Of a stretch of 64,000 nucleotides of DNA, positions 25,562 through 34,282 are shown piece by piece. The stretch is from NCBI RefSeq assembly GCF_001613445.1, contig NZ_BDCJ01000020.1:62001-126000 (forward strand). Direction: 5' to 3'. Made by a program: the position numbers and the translations under genes. The stretch is from Nocardia grenadensis NBRC 108939 (GTDB lineage Bacteria; Actinomycetota; Actinomycetes; Mycobacteriales; Mycobacteriaceae). Numbering within the stretch: position 1 is the stretch's first letter; each line of letters starts with the position of its first letter. The notes under the pieces were generated by a model. That model was not told the origin of the DNA. It ran no database searches and saw only the letters and a list, made by a program, of their open reading frames with translations.

Positions 25562-26396
25562 GGTCGACCCGGGCGCCGCGCGCTCGTACACCGAACCGGC
25601 AGCCCGGCGCGCTGCCGTTTCCTTCCCGAAGATGCCCGCGCGCGATTCGATCGCGACCGGGATGAAGGCGGTCGCGGGTATCGTCGGGCTCTTCGTGGTC
25701 TGGCAGCTGCTGGTGGTCGTTTTCGATCCGCCGGAATTCCTGCTCGTCGGCCCTGTCTCCGCTTTCCAGGAGTTGATCGAGCGGCCGGAGTACTTCGCGA
25801 CCAACACCTTCGTCACTCTGCAGGAAGCGCTGGCCGGGTTCGCCCTCGGCACGGCCCTCGGTGTGCTGTGCGGGGCGACACTGCACTACTCGCCGACAAT
25901 ACGGAGTTTTCTCTACCCCGCACTCGTCGCGATCGACACCATTCCCAAGGTCGCGCTCGCGCCGCTGTTCATCGTGTGGTTCGGATTCGGTTTCGAATCG
26001 AAGGCATTCGTCGCGATGGCCATCGCATTCTTCCCGCTGGTCATCAATACCTATGACGGTTTGAGTTCGGTACCCAACGAGCTGCAGGAACTCGCCCGGA
26101 TCAATCGGGCCTCGCAGTGGAAGAAGATGACGAAGATCGAATTGTTCTACGCGCTGCCGTCGATTTTCTCCGGCGCGAAGATCTCGATCTCCCTCGCGGT
26201 GGGTGGCGCGGTGGTCGGTGAATTCATCGCCGGCTCGAAAGGGCTGGGTTATGTCATCCTGCTCGCGAACAGTCAGGTCGATCTGCCGTCGATGTTCGCG
26301 GCGTTCATCGTGCTCGCCGCCATCGCGCTGGCACTGTTCTTCCTCGTCGATTTCGCGGGACGGAAGCTGGTCCCGTGGAAGAACCACGCGAAGTGA
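25548..26396 (+). CDS. ABC transporter permease (SsuC/TauC/ThiX type)
   Basis: 282 aa with six predicted membrane helices, the first near residue 48 (GIVGLFVVWQLLVVVF). The coupling motif lies at about 185-205 (NELQELARINRASQWKKMTKIELFYALPSIFSGAKIS), the EAA loop typical of BPD permeases of the nitrate/taurine/sulfonate/hydroxymethylpyrimidine group. ATG 25548 has GAAGGGAG upstream. It is followed by the binding protein and ATPase genes. Importers of this class carry sulfonates, pyrimidine-like rings and other small organics. Confidence 0.87.
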   Translation: MAVPEVDPGAARSYTEPAARRAAVSFPKMPARDSIATGMKAVAGIVGLFVVWQLLVVVFDPPEFLLVGPVSAFQELIERPEYFATNTFVTLQEALAGFALGTALGVLCGATLHYSPTIRSFLYPALVAIDTIPKVALAPLFIVWFGFGFESKAFVAMAIAFFPLVINTYDGLSSVPNELQELARINRASQWKKMTKIELFYALPSIFSGAKISISLAVGGAVVGEFIAGSKGLGYVILLANSQVDLPSMFAAFIVLAAIALALFFLVDFAGRKLVPWKNHAK

Positions 26397-26416
26397 CCAG
26401 GGGAGCGGAGACTCGA

Positions 26417-27442
26417 ATGCGCAACTCGAGGCGAAAGATCGCCGCGCTCGTCGGGGCGGTCCTGCTCGCCGCGCTACCGGCCTGTGCGAGCGGCGGCGGA
26501 GCGAACTCGATGACCATCATGATGGACGTGGGATACCTGCCCAAGCACGCGCCGTTCTTCGCGGCGGCCGCACGCGGTTTCTTCGCGGCCGAGGGGCTCG
26601 ACCTCACCATCATGCCCGGATCGGGTTCGACCAATACGGTCACCTCCGTGGAGACCGGGAAGGTCGACGTGGGCTTCGCGGATTTCGGTGCCACGATCAT
26701 CAGCCAGGGCCGGGGCGCCGAGGTGAAACAGGTCAACCTCCTGCAGGCCAGGTCCGCCTACGCGGTGGTGGGCCTCGCCGGGACCGGTATCGAGGACTGG
26801 GACGATCTCCGGGGCAAAACTCTGGCCACCGAGGGAGCCGGCGCGATGACCGCGATGTGGCCGTTCGCGCTGAGCAAACTGGGGCTCACGGAGCGGGATG
26901 TGCACGTCGTGCACGCCTCGAGCGGGTCGAAGATCCCCGGCCTGCTGGCGGGCCAGTGGGACGCCAACCTCGCGCTGTACGTCTCCGACCAACCCGCCAT
27001 CGACGCGCTGGGCCGGGAGGCCGTGGTGCTGAAGTGGGCCGATATCGGTATCGACCTCTACGGCAACGGAATCGTCATGTCCGACGAGAAACTGCGGAAC
27101 AACCCCGACCAGGTGCGCCGATTCAACCGGGCGATGCAGAAAGGCTTCCTGTGGTCGTGCGAGCACCCGGAGGAGGCGGCCCAGGACTTCCGCAAGGAGG
27201 TGAGTGGTTTCGAAACCGAAACCGTCACCCTGGCGATACGTGAACAGTGCTCCCTGAACTGGTCGGCGGACGAATCGGTGGATCGATACGGCGTCATGGA
27301 CGACGCGGGAGTGCAGAAAATGCTCGATATCTCCCGACAATTCCTCGGTCTCCGGGCGGACAGCGAGCTGACCCCGGACGACATCTACACCAATGAGTTC
27401 CTCGCGCCGGTGCGGCGCGGCGAAACCATCCAAGCCCCGTGA
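26417..27442 (+). CDS. ABC transporter substrate-binding lipoprotein (NMT1/SsuA type)
   Basis: 341 aa. The N-terminus MRNSRRKIAALVGAVLLAAL runs into a lipobox LPAC, so the mature protein is lipid-anchored at Cys. The NMT1/THI5-like fold is shown by MDVGYLPKHAPFFAAAARGFF, SVETGKVDVGFADFG and WDDLRGKTLATEGAG. This class binds small heterocycles, sulfonates, nitrate or taurine. It lies between permease and ATPase with short spacing. Start ATG 26417 follows GGGGAGCGGAG; an upstream in-frame start at 26375 would overlap the permease. Confidence 0.87.
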   Translation: MRNSRRKIAALVGAVLLAALPACASGGGANSMTIMMDVGYLPKHAPFFAAAARGFFAAEGLDLTIMPGSGSTNTVTSVETGKVDVGFADFGATIISQGRGAEVKQVNLLQARSAYAVVGLAGTGIEDWDDLRGKTLATEGAGAMTAMWPFALSKLGLTERDVHVVHASSGSKIPGLLAGQWDANLALYVSDQPAIDALGREAVVLKWADIGIDLYGNGIVMSDEKLRNNPDQVRRFNRAMQKGFLWSCEHPEEAAQDFRKEVSGFETETVTLAIREQCSLNWSADESVDRYGVMDDAGVQKMLDISRQFLGLRADSELTPDDIYTNEFLAPVRRGETIQAP

Positions 27443-27461
27443 GAGCCGGACAGAGGGCCCT

Positions 27462-28241
27462 ATGAACAACGAACACGCCATCTCGGTCAACAACGTCGGA
27501 ATGACCTATCGGTCCCGCGACGGTCATGACAACACGGTCCTGGAAGGGGTGGACTTCCATGTGAATCCCGGACAGTTCGTGTCGATCGTCGGACAGTCGG
27601 GCAGTGGTAAGACCACGCTGCTCAAGACGATCTCGGGACTCCAGCAGCCCACCGCGGGCGAGATCCTGGTCAAGGGCAGGCCCATCAGCGACGGTATCGA
27701 GGATATCGCCATGGTGTTCCAGAGCCCGGTCCTGCTGCCGTGGCGCAACAATCTCGACAATGTGCTGTTGCCGCTGGAGTTCCGCGGCGCCCGCACCGAT
27801 GAAGCGCGCCGCTACGCCCGGGAACTGCTGGAAATGGTCGGCCTCGGCGACCGGGCCACGCGCTACTCCTACGAGCTCAGCGGTGGTATGCAGCAGCGGG
27901 TCGCCATCTGCCGGGCGCTGGTGTCGCATCCGGAGTTGCTGCTGATGGACGAGCCCTTCGGTGCGCTCGACGCCATGACGCGCGATTCGATGAACTTCGA
28001 GATCCAGCGCATCTGGCAGGCCGCCGGATGCAGTGTCCTGTTCGTCACGCACAGCGTTTCCGAGGCGGTGTGGCTCGGCGACCGTGTGGTCGTCGTCGGT
28101 GGCCGCCCGGGCAAGATCGTCGCCGATATCACGATCGATCTGCCCCGGCCGCGCGGCAAGGAACACCGGTACTCCACGGAATTCTCCGAGTACGTGACGG
28201 AAATCGAATCCCATATCGGGGTCACCACCGGGATCAGCTGA
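27462..28241 (+). CDS. ABC transporter ATPase (SsuB/TauB type)
   Basis: 259 aa from ATG 27462 (AGAGGG upstream). Walker A is VGQSGSGKT (about 43-51), Q-loop MVFQSPVLLPWRNNL, signature LSGGMQQRVAICRAL, Walker B LLLMDEPFGALDAMTR and switch His VTHSVSEAV. The short length without a TOBE extension fits the SsuB/TauB/ThiZ subclass. It energises the importer formed with the permease and lipoprotein and is followed 48 bases later by the M24-family gene. Confidence 0.9.
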   Translation: MNNEHAISVNNVGMTYRSRDGHDNTVLEGVDFHVNPGQFVSIVGQSGSGKTTLLKTISGLQQPTAGEILVKGRPISDGIEDIAMVFQSPVLLPWRNNLDNVLLPLEFRGARTDEARRYARELLEMVGLGDRATRYSYELSGGMQQRVAICRALVSHPELLLMDEPFGALDAMTRDSMNFEIQRIWQAAGCSVLFVTHSVSEAVWLGDRVVVVGGRPGKIVADITIDLPRPRGKEHRYSTEFSEYVTEIESHIGVTTGIS

Positions 28242-28289
28242 CCCCGCCCACCCGACTCCCATCCAGAATCTCGACACCGAGGGAAGAAA

Positions 28290-29939
28290 ATGCTCAGTAT
28301 CACCGCAGATCCGGCGCAGGTAGCACGCACCTACGGGCTCGATGCGCGCAAAAGTCTCCTCTTCTCCGCGATCCGTCTCGATTCGCACCCGTTCGTCGCG
28401 CCGCTGATCGCCCGTACCGGCGACGAGGAGTACCTGCTCGTGCGTCAGCAGGAACAGGGCAACGCACTGTCGGCCGGGGTTCCGAAAGAGCGGATGAAGT
28501 TCTACGCGCCCTGGGTGACGATCGACCCGCGGGTCGTCGCCGATACCCCCGCCGCGGAATCCCTGGTGAGTCTGGTTCGTGAGCTCGCGCAGGACGGACC
28601 GGTGCACCTCGCCGCGGATGTGGTGTACACGCACTACCGCGCGTTGTCCGGGGCGGTGGATCTCGTCGCCGCCGACCGGGACCCCGTGCCGGTGACCGCC
28701 TATGAGCTGGACCGGTCGGAGGTTCTCGCGCGGTTCGCGCAGTGGCGCCGGACCGGGGTCGATACCGCGCGGCGGTTGATCGAGGGTGTGCCGCATCTCG
28801 CGGGTCTGGAAGCGGAGTTCAGCAGCAGCGAGGACAGCAGGTTCGCGGCGCTGGAGGCGCTGGTGGCCGATCGTGGTCTCGACGCGCTGCTGCTCGCCGC
28901 GCCGCCGAACTTCACCGAGGTCACCGGGTTCGCGCAGCCGGACGGGGCGGTCGCGCTGTGGCTCGCCGGTTCCGGGAAACTGCTCGTGCTGGCCGGTGAC
29001 GAGGCCACCGGAATTCCGGGTGTGGCCATCGGCCGGTACCCGTCGGTGGGCGCTGCCGTCCGGGAACTGGCCGGCGGTCCGCGCACCGGGGTCGAGGAGG
29101 AGTTTGTCGGCGTCGGCCTGGCCCGCGAGCTCGAGCAGGCCGGCGCCGAACTCGTCGGCATCTCGCACGACCTCGGGCACTGGCGCGATATCCGTGATCA
29201 CGAGGATCTCGCATTCCAGGTGGTCGCGGCACGCGCGAGTGTGTTCGCCATCGAGGAAGCGCTGGCCTGGGCGGAGGCAGGCCTCGACACCGGTCGTTCG
29301 TTCACCGAACTCGATATCAATGCCGTCTACCTCGACAAGATCGTCGAATTCCGGACGGCGAACGAGATCCCGTTCGGCATCGAGCCCTACTTCACCAATC
29401 TGCATTCCTCCAATCGGATGCTCTTCCCCGGCCCGCCCGTCGATTTCCCGATCGACGCCGAGACGACATGCATCCAACTCGACGCCGGCGTGCGCATCGT
29501 GATCGACGGAGTCATCGTCGCGACCTCCGATATGGCCCGCTCACTGCCGCGCACCCCGGCGGCGAAAGAGGCCTACGCCTTCTTCTTCGATGTGGTGCGC
29601 GAGGGCATCATCGGTCAGCTCCGGCCTGGCGTGATCTGTGAGGACGTGCACGAGGGCACCCTGCGTTACCTGGCGCCGCACCTCGACCGGATGGTCGAGA
29701 TCGGCATGCTGGGAACGGAGGTGGATTTCAACACCGAGTACCGCAAACGCAATGTCGGGCACCTCATGGGTAAGCAGGAATCCTTCGCGAACGAACTCCG
29801 TCCCGGGTACAAGCATGTCCTGGATATCGGTTCCTACGGCGCGGCGGAGATCCCGTGGCGTTACGACAACGCGGCGATCGGCACCGAAGACCTGTGGTAC
29901 ATCGGGCGCGACCGCACCTACATCGTCAGCAAGCGATGA
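28290..29939 (+). CDS. M24 (creatinase/aminopeptidase P fold) family protein
   Basis: 549 aa. A long N-terminal part includes a creatinase-type N-domain (LEALVADRGLDALLLAAPPNFTEVTGF). The C-terminal pita-bread domain starts near residue 310 (EEALAWAEAGLDTGRSFTELDINAVYLDKI) with CIQLDAGVRIVIDGV, TSDMARS and VGHLMG. Some metal-ligand positions of true aminopeptidases are recognisable but not all, as in creatinase and other metal-free C-N hydrolases of the fold. The first 150 residues are an extra domain not recognised. It is co-transcribed with the importer and RidA, suggesting it hydrolyses the imported compound. Substrate unknown. Confidence 0.78.
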   Translation: MLSITADPAQVARTYGLDARKSLLFSAIRLDSHPFVAPLIARTGDEEYLLVRQQEQGNALSAGVPKERMKFYAPWVTIDPRVVADTPAAESLVSLVRELAQDGPVHLAADVVYTHYRALSGAVDLVAADRDPVPVTAYELDRSEVLARFAQWRRTGVDTARRLIEGVPHLAGLEAEFSSSEDSRFAALEALVADRGLDALLLAAPPNFTEVTGFAQPDGAVALWLAGSGKLLVLAGDEATGIPGVAIGRYPSVGAAVRELAGGPRTGVEEEFVGVGLARELEQAGAELVGISHDLGHWRDIRDHEDLAFQVVAARASVFAIEEALAWAEAGLDTGRSFTELDINAVYLDKIVEFRTANEIPFGIEPYFTNLHSSNRMLFPGPPVDFPIDAETTCIQLDAGVRIVIDGVIVATSDMARSLPRTPAAKEAYAFFFDVVREGIIGQLRPGVICEDVHEGTLRYLAPHLDRMVEIGMLGTEVDFNTEYRKRNVGHLMGKQESFANELRPGYKHVLDIGSYGAAEIPWRYDNAAIGTEDLWYIGRDRTYIVSKR

Positions 29940-30047
29940 CCTCGGCCGACACCGCCGATCCCACCCGGATGCGCCGGGGCGGGTTCCCGTACGCCCCGGC
30001 CGGAACCCGCCCCGGGGCGCGCACCCGGCCGTCGAATGGAAAACGCC

Positions 30048-30524
30048 ATGTCTGAGGTACAGCGGCGACTCGCCGAACTGGCCATCGAACTCCCCACGCT
30101 CGGCGCACCCCGCTACGCCTACGAGGCGACGGTGCGGTGGGGGGACCTGCTGTGGATCTCCGGTCAGATCTCCCGGACCGCGTCGGGCGAGATCCGCGGG
30201 GGCCGGGTGGGGGACACCGCCACCGTCGACGACGGTATCGCCGCGGCCGAGACGTCGGCGCTCAACCTTTTGGCGCGCATCGACGCCGCGGTGGGTCTCG
30301 ACAATGTGGAGCGGGTGCTCAAACTCGATATCTGGGTCGCCAGTTCCCCCGATTTCGTGAATCAGCCGACGGTGGCCGACGGCGCCTCACAATTGCTGCG
30401 CACCGTCCTGGGCGACGCGGGCCGGCATGCGCGGACCGCGCTGCCGACCCAGGTGCTGCCGCAGGGCGCGCTGGTGGAACTCGATGCCACGGTGGCCGTC
30501 CGGGCCGGATCGGGCGATAGATAG
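30048..30524 (+). CDS. RidA/YjgF family deaminase
   Basis: 158 aa, start ATG 30048 with GGAAA six bases upstream; ATG 30036 is an alternative. RidA fold markers are LLWISGQISRTASGEIRGG, ALNLLARIDAAVGLDNVERVLKLDIWV and ARTALPTQVLPQGALVELDATVAV, whose Arg is the usual substrate anchor. RidA proteins hydrolyse reactive enamine/imine intermediates to keto acids and ammonia. Being last in the importer/M24 operon suggests the pathway makes such an intermediate, for instance after C-N bond cleavage. Confidence 0.86.
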   Translation: MSEVQRRLAELAIELPTLGAPRYAYEATVRWGDLLWISGQISRTASGEIRGGRVGDTATVDDGIAAAETSALNLLARIDAAVGLDNVERVLKLDIWVASSPDFVNQPTVADGASQLLRTVLGDAGRHARTALPTQVLPQGALVELDATVAVRAGSGDR

Positions 30525-30568
30525 GCGTGGCGGTGCCGGGCCTGCCCGGCGCTCCGGCACCGCCACGC
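30525..30568 (+). terminator. Strong hairpin after ridA-like gene
   Basis: GCGTGGCGGTGCCGG (30525-30539) pairs perfectly with CCGGCACCGCCACGC (30554-30568) around a 14-base loop, directly after the stop codon. There is no U-tract, as is usual in actinobacteria. It likely ends operon B. Confidence 0.75.
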
Positions 30569-30591
30569 ACTGATAGCGGAGCCGTCCGCCG

Positions 30592-30867
30592 ATGAGGGGC
30601 GCGTCGGAATTCCGATTCAGTGCGACGAGCTGCCGGCCGGGCCCGCGCGTGGCCGGCAGCTCTGTCCCGGGGCGGGGATCGCGGTCGCGGTGGTGTGGGC
30701 GGCCGGGCCGAGGAGTTCGAGGGCGACGCCTTGGTTGCGAAGCCCGAGCCCGGCGGCCGCGGGCCGGGCCGCCGCGCGGAAGCCGGGTGTCACACACCGG
30801 GCCGCGTCCGTCGCCGAGGTGTGAGGCCTGGGCACGCATCGCGCGGGCGCTACCGCGGGGGCGATGA
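30592..30867 (+). pseudogene. Decayed IclR-family C-terminus
   Basis: Two frames together recall the end of the IclR protein at 23.4-24.2 kb. One frame reads FSATSCRPGPRVAGSSVPG and later RCEAWARIARALPRGR-stop at 30867, against SNSDYLPGVAAVAAPILG and VCEAGARITRIVQALPRG. The other frame gives GGRAEEFEGDALVAK, against GGRAEEFEGDDLAAK. At least two frame changes are needed and the DNA-binding part is absent. This is a remnant of a duplicated or related regulator. The match was made by eye. Confidence 0.68.
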
Positions 30868-31065
30868 CTCCACTGCTCGACGAAGCCGCCTGCGGTGCAC
30901 GTTGCCGGCGCGGTTCGCTCATACCGTCGGTAGTGAACGAATCGTCACGGGACGCTTCGGCCCCCGTATCTTCCGATCCTTGGGAAGCCCGATGGGGGGC
31001 GCAGTACGGATCTCGCCGGTAGCGTTGCTCAGCGGCACGGATGGAGACCGACGACAAGGTACGGG

Positions 31066-32049
31066 GTGGCAGTGGAGAAGCGGTGGGTCGCGCGGGGGCG
31101 GCTGCGGAAACTCGGTGTGGTCATTGCGGCGCTGGTGTTGACCACCGGTGCCGGTGGGGCGGTGGCGGCCGCGGCGCCGCTCGGTGCGCCGGCACTACGG
31201 GCCCCGGCCGGGGGGAACCAGGAACTCGTGGTGCCGTCCGATATGGGTCCGATCAAGGTCCAGGTGCAGTGGGCGGCGCGTGGTGGGCGGGCGGCGCTCT
31301 ATGTGCTCGACGGCCTGCGGGCACCCCATGACCACAATCAGTGGACCAGCGATACCGACATCCTGCGGCGGTTCGCCGGAGACGATGTGACGCTGGTCTT
31401 CCCGGTCGGCGGGCATTCCAGTTTCTATGCCGACTGGTACCGGCCGAGCAGTACGAACGGCCAGGCCACGACGTACAAATGGGAAACCTTCCTCACCGAG
31501 GAATTGCCGGCCTTCCTCACGAGATACGGTGTCTCGCGCAGCAATAACGCCATCGTGGGTGCTTCCATGGGCGGTGGGGCGGCGCTGGCCCTCGCCGCGC
31601 ATCACCGCGACCAGTTCACATTCGCCGGGTCGTTCTCCGGATTCCTGAATCCGACTTTTCCGATGTGGAACGAGGCGGTCCGCGCCGCGCTGTGGGACGA
31701 GGGCCGGTTCAATGTGGACGATATGTGGGGTCCGGCCGGTGACCCGGCCTGGCACCGCAACGATCCCACCGTGCAGGCCGAACGGCTGCGCGGTCTGCCG
31801 ATGTACATCTGGGCCGGCAACGGCGTGCCCGGGGCGCCCGACCTGCCGAACGGCGTCGGTAACACCGTGAACGCGATGGGTCTGGAGGCCTTGTCGACAG
31901 TGGCCGCGCAGATTTTCCGCGATCGGCTCGCCGCGCTGGGGATCCAGGCCCGCGTCGACCTCGTCAACGGCACCCACACCTGGCCCTACTGGGAGCAGGC
32001 GATCACCACCGCCCGCCCGATGATCCTGGACGCACTCGGCGCGAGCTGA
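31066..32049 (+). CDS. Secreted antigen-85-like mycolyltransferase/esterase
   Basis: 327 aa with a basic N-terminus and signal peptide (LGVVIAALVLTTGAGGAVAAAAP). The alpha/beta-hydrolase core matches antigen 85/corynomycolyltransferase enzymes: FPVGGHSSFYADWYRP, YKWETFLTEELPAFLTRYGV, nucleophile GASMGGGAALALA, and a late NGTHTWPYWEQ with the catalytic His. Such enzymes transfer mycolic acids to trehalose or arabinogalactan outside the membrane, which supports a mycolata host. GTG 31066 or GTG 31072 may be the start. It appears unrelated to the catabolic operons around it. Confidence 0.87.
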   Translation: MAVEKRWVARGRLRKLGVVIAALVLTTGAGGAVAAAAPLGAPALRAPAGGNQELVVPSDMGPIKVQVQWAARGGRAALYVLDGLRAPHDHNQWTSDTDILRRFAGDDVTLVFPVGGHSSFYADWYRPSSTNGQATTYKWETFLTEELPAFLTRYGVSRSNNAIVGASMGGGAALALAAHHRDQFTFAGSFSGFLNPTFPMWNEAVRAALWDEGRFNVDDMWGPAGDPAWHRNDPTVQAERLRGLPMYIWAGNGVPGAPDLPNGVGNTVNAMGLEALSTVAAQIFRDRLAALGIQARVDLVNGTHTWPYWEQAITTARPMILDALGAS

Positions 32050-32142
32050 CGACGGGCACTACCGCGAAGTCGCGGGTCCGCGGTCGGCTGCGCGCATCAG
32101 GAGGATCGCGGAAGCGCTACCGTGCGGCCGAGATATCCGCGG

Positions 32143-32175
32143 CCGAAGGGGACATCGCCGACGATGTCCCTTCGG
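32143..32175. terminator. Hairpin between convergent genes
   Basis: CCGAAGGGGACATCG (32143-32157) pairs with CGATGTCCCTTCGG (32162-32175) with one bulged G. It lies between the mycolyltransferase stop (32049, rightward) and the FAD enzyme stop (32202, leftward), so it could serve both directions. Confidence 0.6.
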
Positions 32176-32201
32176 CGCCGGTCGGATAGGTCGGCCGGCG
32201 T

Positions 32202-33569
32202 TCACGGACGTTGCCCCGCGGCGGATCGGCCGGCGATTCGGCCGAGTCCGACGGCGGTGAGCAGTCCGTTGCCGGAGCAGTATCCCCGGGCGCCCCGGGC
32301 GCCCGAGACCCCGGTGGCCACACCGCCTCCGGCGTAGAGCCCGGGTACGACGCTGCCGTCGGCGCGGAGCACCCGGGCCTCGTCGTCGATGGTGACGCCA
32401 CCCTGGGTATGGAACAGTGCCGGGACCGAGCGCACCACACAGTAGGGCGGCCGTAACGGGGCAAGTCCGAAATCGGTGCGGCCGAACGGATCCGGCTTTT
32501 CGCCGGCGACGGCGGCCGCGTATCCGGCCAGTGCCCTGCGTATCGGCTCGGGGTCGCAACCGATCGCCTCGGCGATACCTTCCGGTGTGGCGGCTTCGGC
32601 GACACCCCCGATATCGATCAGCTCCGCGAACTCGGGTTCGTTCGCGCGCACATAGTCGCGGATCGCGGTATCGAAGACCACATAGCTCTCCGGGGCATGT
32701 GCGCTGACCACCGTCGCGAAACCCGAATACCCGAGGCTTTCGTCGCCCATTCGGTCGCCCTCCGGGGAGAGCAGGATCCCGCCTTTTTCCACAGTGGTCC
32801 AGGAGACTATCGAACCGTGCGGATAGGCGACGGCCGCGTAGCCCTGATAGGCGCCCATATTGCTCGTCCCCGCGCCCAGCTCGAGCGCCCAGGAGATGGC
32901 TTCGCCGGTGGAGCCTTCGGCGCCGAAGTACTGGGCACCCAGGATCTCGGGTGCCCAGCGCTGCAGCATTTCCCGGCTGTTACCGAAGCCGTTGGCCGCG
33001 AGTACTACCGCGTGCGCGCGGATATCGTAGGAACCCGATCGCGGTCCGTCGATATGCACACCGACCACGCGTCCGTCTTCGACCAACAGCCGGCCCACCG
33101 GATTCCCGGTGACCACATCGACACCGAGTCGTTTCGTTTCGGCGAGCAGATCGCGCATCAGTGACGCCCCGCGGCGGTCCGGCGGTGCGTGGAGGCGCTC
33201 GACCGAATGGCCGACATGTTTGTAGTCGGTGATCAGCCGGAGATCGATATTGTGCTCCTCGACCAGCCATTCGACCAGCGCGGCCGATTCCGCGGCCAGC
33301 TGCCGGACCAGATCCTCGGCCTCGTGCGGGCCGCTCTGTCGAAGGAGATCAGTGGCCATCCGCTCGGGGCCGTCATCGATACCGGCCTCCCGCTGGTAGC
33401 GGGTGCCGGCGCCCGGGATCGAACCGGTGCTCACGCCCGTATTCCCGATCGGGCGGTCCAGCTTCTCCAGAACTACTACGCGAGCGCCCTGCTCGGCGGC
33501 AGAGATCGCTGCGGTGAGTCCGCAACCTCCGGCGCCCACGACCACCACATCGACGTCGACTTCGCTCAT
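32202..33569 (-). CDS. FAD-dependent oxidoreductase, fumarate reductase/KstD flavoprotein type
   Basis: 455 aa. The N-terminal dinucleotide motif is VVVGAGGCGLTAAISAAEQGARVVVLEK. Later come HAVVLAANGFGNS, the TQGGVTIDDEARVLR region and the C-terminal LYAGGGVATGVSGARGARGYCSGNGLL, which is the FAD_binding_2 pattern. Members reduce or oxidise C-C bonds next to carboxylates or ketones (fumarate reductase, urocanate reductase, 3-ketosteroid dehydrogenase). It is last in operon C, overlapping the amidase by ATGA. A redox step on the pathway dicarboxylate is plausible but inferred. Confidence 0.85.
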   Translation of the reverse strand: MSEVDVDVVVVGAGGCGLTAAISAAEQGARVVVLEKLDRPIGNTGVSTGSIPGAGTRYQREAGIDDGPERMATDLLRQSGPHEAEDLVRQLAAESAALVEWLVEEHNIDLRLITDYKHVGHSVERLHAPPDRRGASLMRDLLAETKRLGVDVVTGNPVGRLLVEDGRVVGVHIDGPRSGSYDIRAHAVVLAANGFGNSREMLQRWAPEILGAQYFGAEGSTGEAISWALELGAGTSNMGAYQGYAAVAYPHGSIVSWTTVEKGGILLSPEGDRMGDESLGYSGFATVVSAHAPESYVVFDTAIRDYVRANEPEFAELIDIGGVAEAATPEGIAEAIGCDPEPIRRALAGYAAAVAGEKPDPFGRTDFGLAPLRPPYCVVRSVPALFHTQGGVTIDDEARVLRADGSVVPGLYAGGGVATGVSGARGARGYCSGNGLLTAVGLGRIAGRSAAGQRP

Positions 33570-34282
33570 CGGGACACCGCCTCGGTGGTGCCCAGCGTGC
33601 GGAGCCGGTCGACCAGTTCCGGCGTGGTGGTGACGTCGGCGTACTTCTGGGCCATATCGAACAGATTCACCTCGTGCACCAGCGGGCTGCGGTCATAGAC
33701 CGCGTCGGCCGGGACGGTCACCTTGAAGTTGTAGGCGAACGCGTCGACGACACTCGAGCGCACGCACCCGGAGGTGCTGCACCCGGTGATCACCAGCGAA
33801 TCGACTGCACGATCAATGAGATAGCTGGTGAGCGGCGTGCCGAAGAATGCGCTCGGATGCCGTTTGGGCAGCAGCACATCGCCGTCGGCCGGTGCGATCG
33901 ACTCGACGAAGTCGTAGCCGCGGGCGGGGATGGACATGATCGCGGGGACTTTGGCGCCGAGGGCGCCGGTGTCGTAGCTCTGTTTGGGCGCCACATGTGG
34001 GTAGAGCACCGGCCAGCCGTTGGACCGGAACACCGCGAGTAAATCGGCGATCTTGTCCACTGCGTCCCACGCGACCTCGCCCACCGCGGTGGGGAACTCC
34101 GCGACGGCCTGCTCGAACGGCACCCGCGCGGTGCCGACGGTCCGGTACTGCACATCGATGATGAGCAGCGCGGGACGTTCGCCGAGGCCGACCGGCTTGC
34201 CGAAACCGGCCAGCTCATAGCGTTTCAGGGTTTCCGCGTCGACGGCTCCGGCGCCGCCCGCGGACCAGGGCTGCTCACTCAC
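33566..34282 (-). CDS. Isochorismatase-family amidohydrolase
   Basis: 238 aa cysteine hydrolase. The catalytic triad can be read as Asp in LLIIDVQ (about 43), Lys in VLLPKRHPSAFFGT and Cys in ITGCSTSGCVRSSVVDA. The SGCVRSSVVDA loop is closest to N-carbamoylsarcosine amidase and maleamate amidase subgroups rather than true isochorismatases. It overlaps both the hydantoinase-like gene (ATGA) and the FAD enzyme gene (ATGA). It probably releases ammonia from the half-amide or carbamoyl product made by the hydantoinase-family enzyme. Confidence 0.87.
   Translation of the reverse strand: MSEQPWSAGGAGAVDAETLKRYELAGFGKPVGLGERPALLIIDVQYRTVGTARVPFEQAVAEFPTAVGEVAWDAVDKIADLLAVFRSNGWPVLYPHVAPKQSYDTGALGAKVPAIMSIPARGYDFVESIAPADGDVLLPKRHPSAFFGTPLTSYLIDRAVDSLVITGCSTSGCVRSSVVDAFAYNFKVTVPADAVYDRSPLVHEVNLFDMAQKYADVTTTPELVDRLRTLGTTEAVSR

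Noticed and set aside
31066..32049. Considered as the hydrolase of the importer/M24 pathway
   Set aside because: Its sequence blocks are those of secreted antigen-85 mycolyltransferases, and a terminator and an IclR remnant separate it from operon B.
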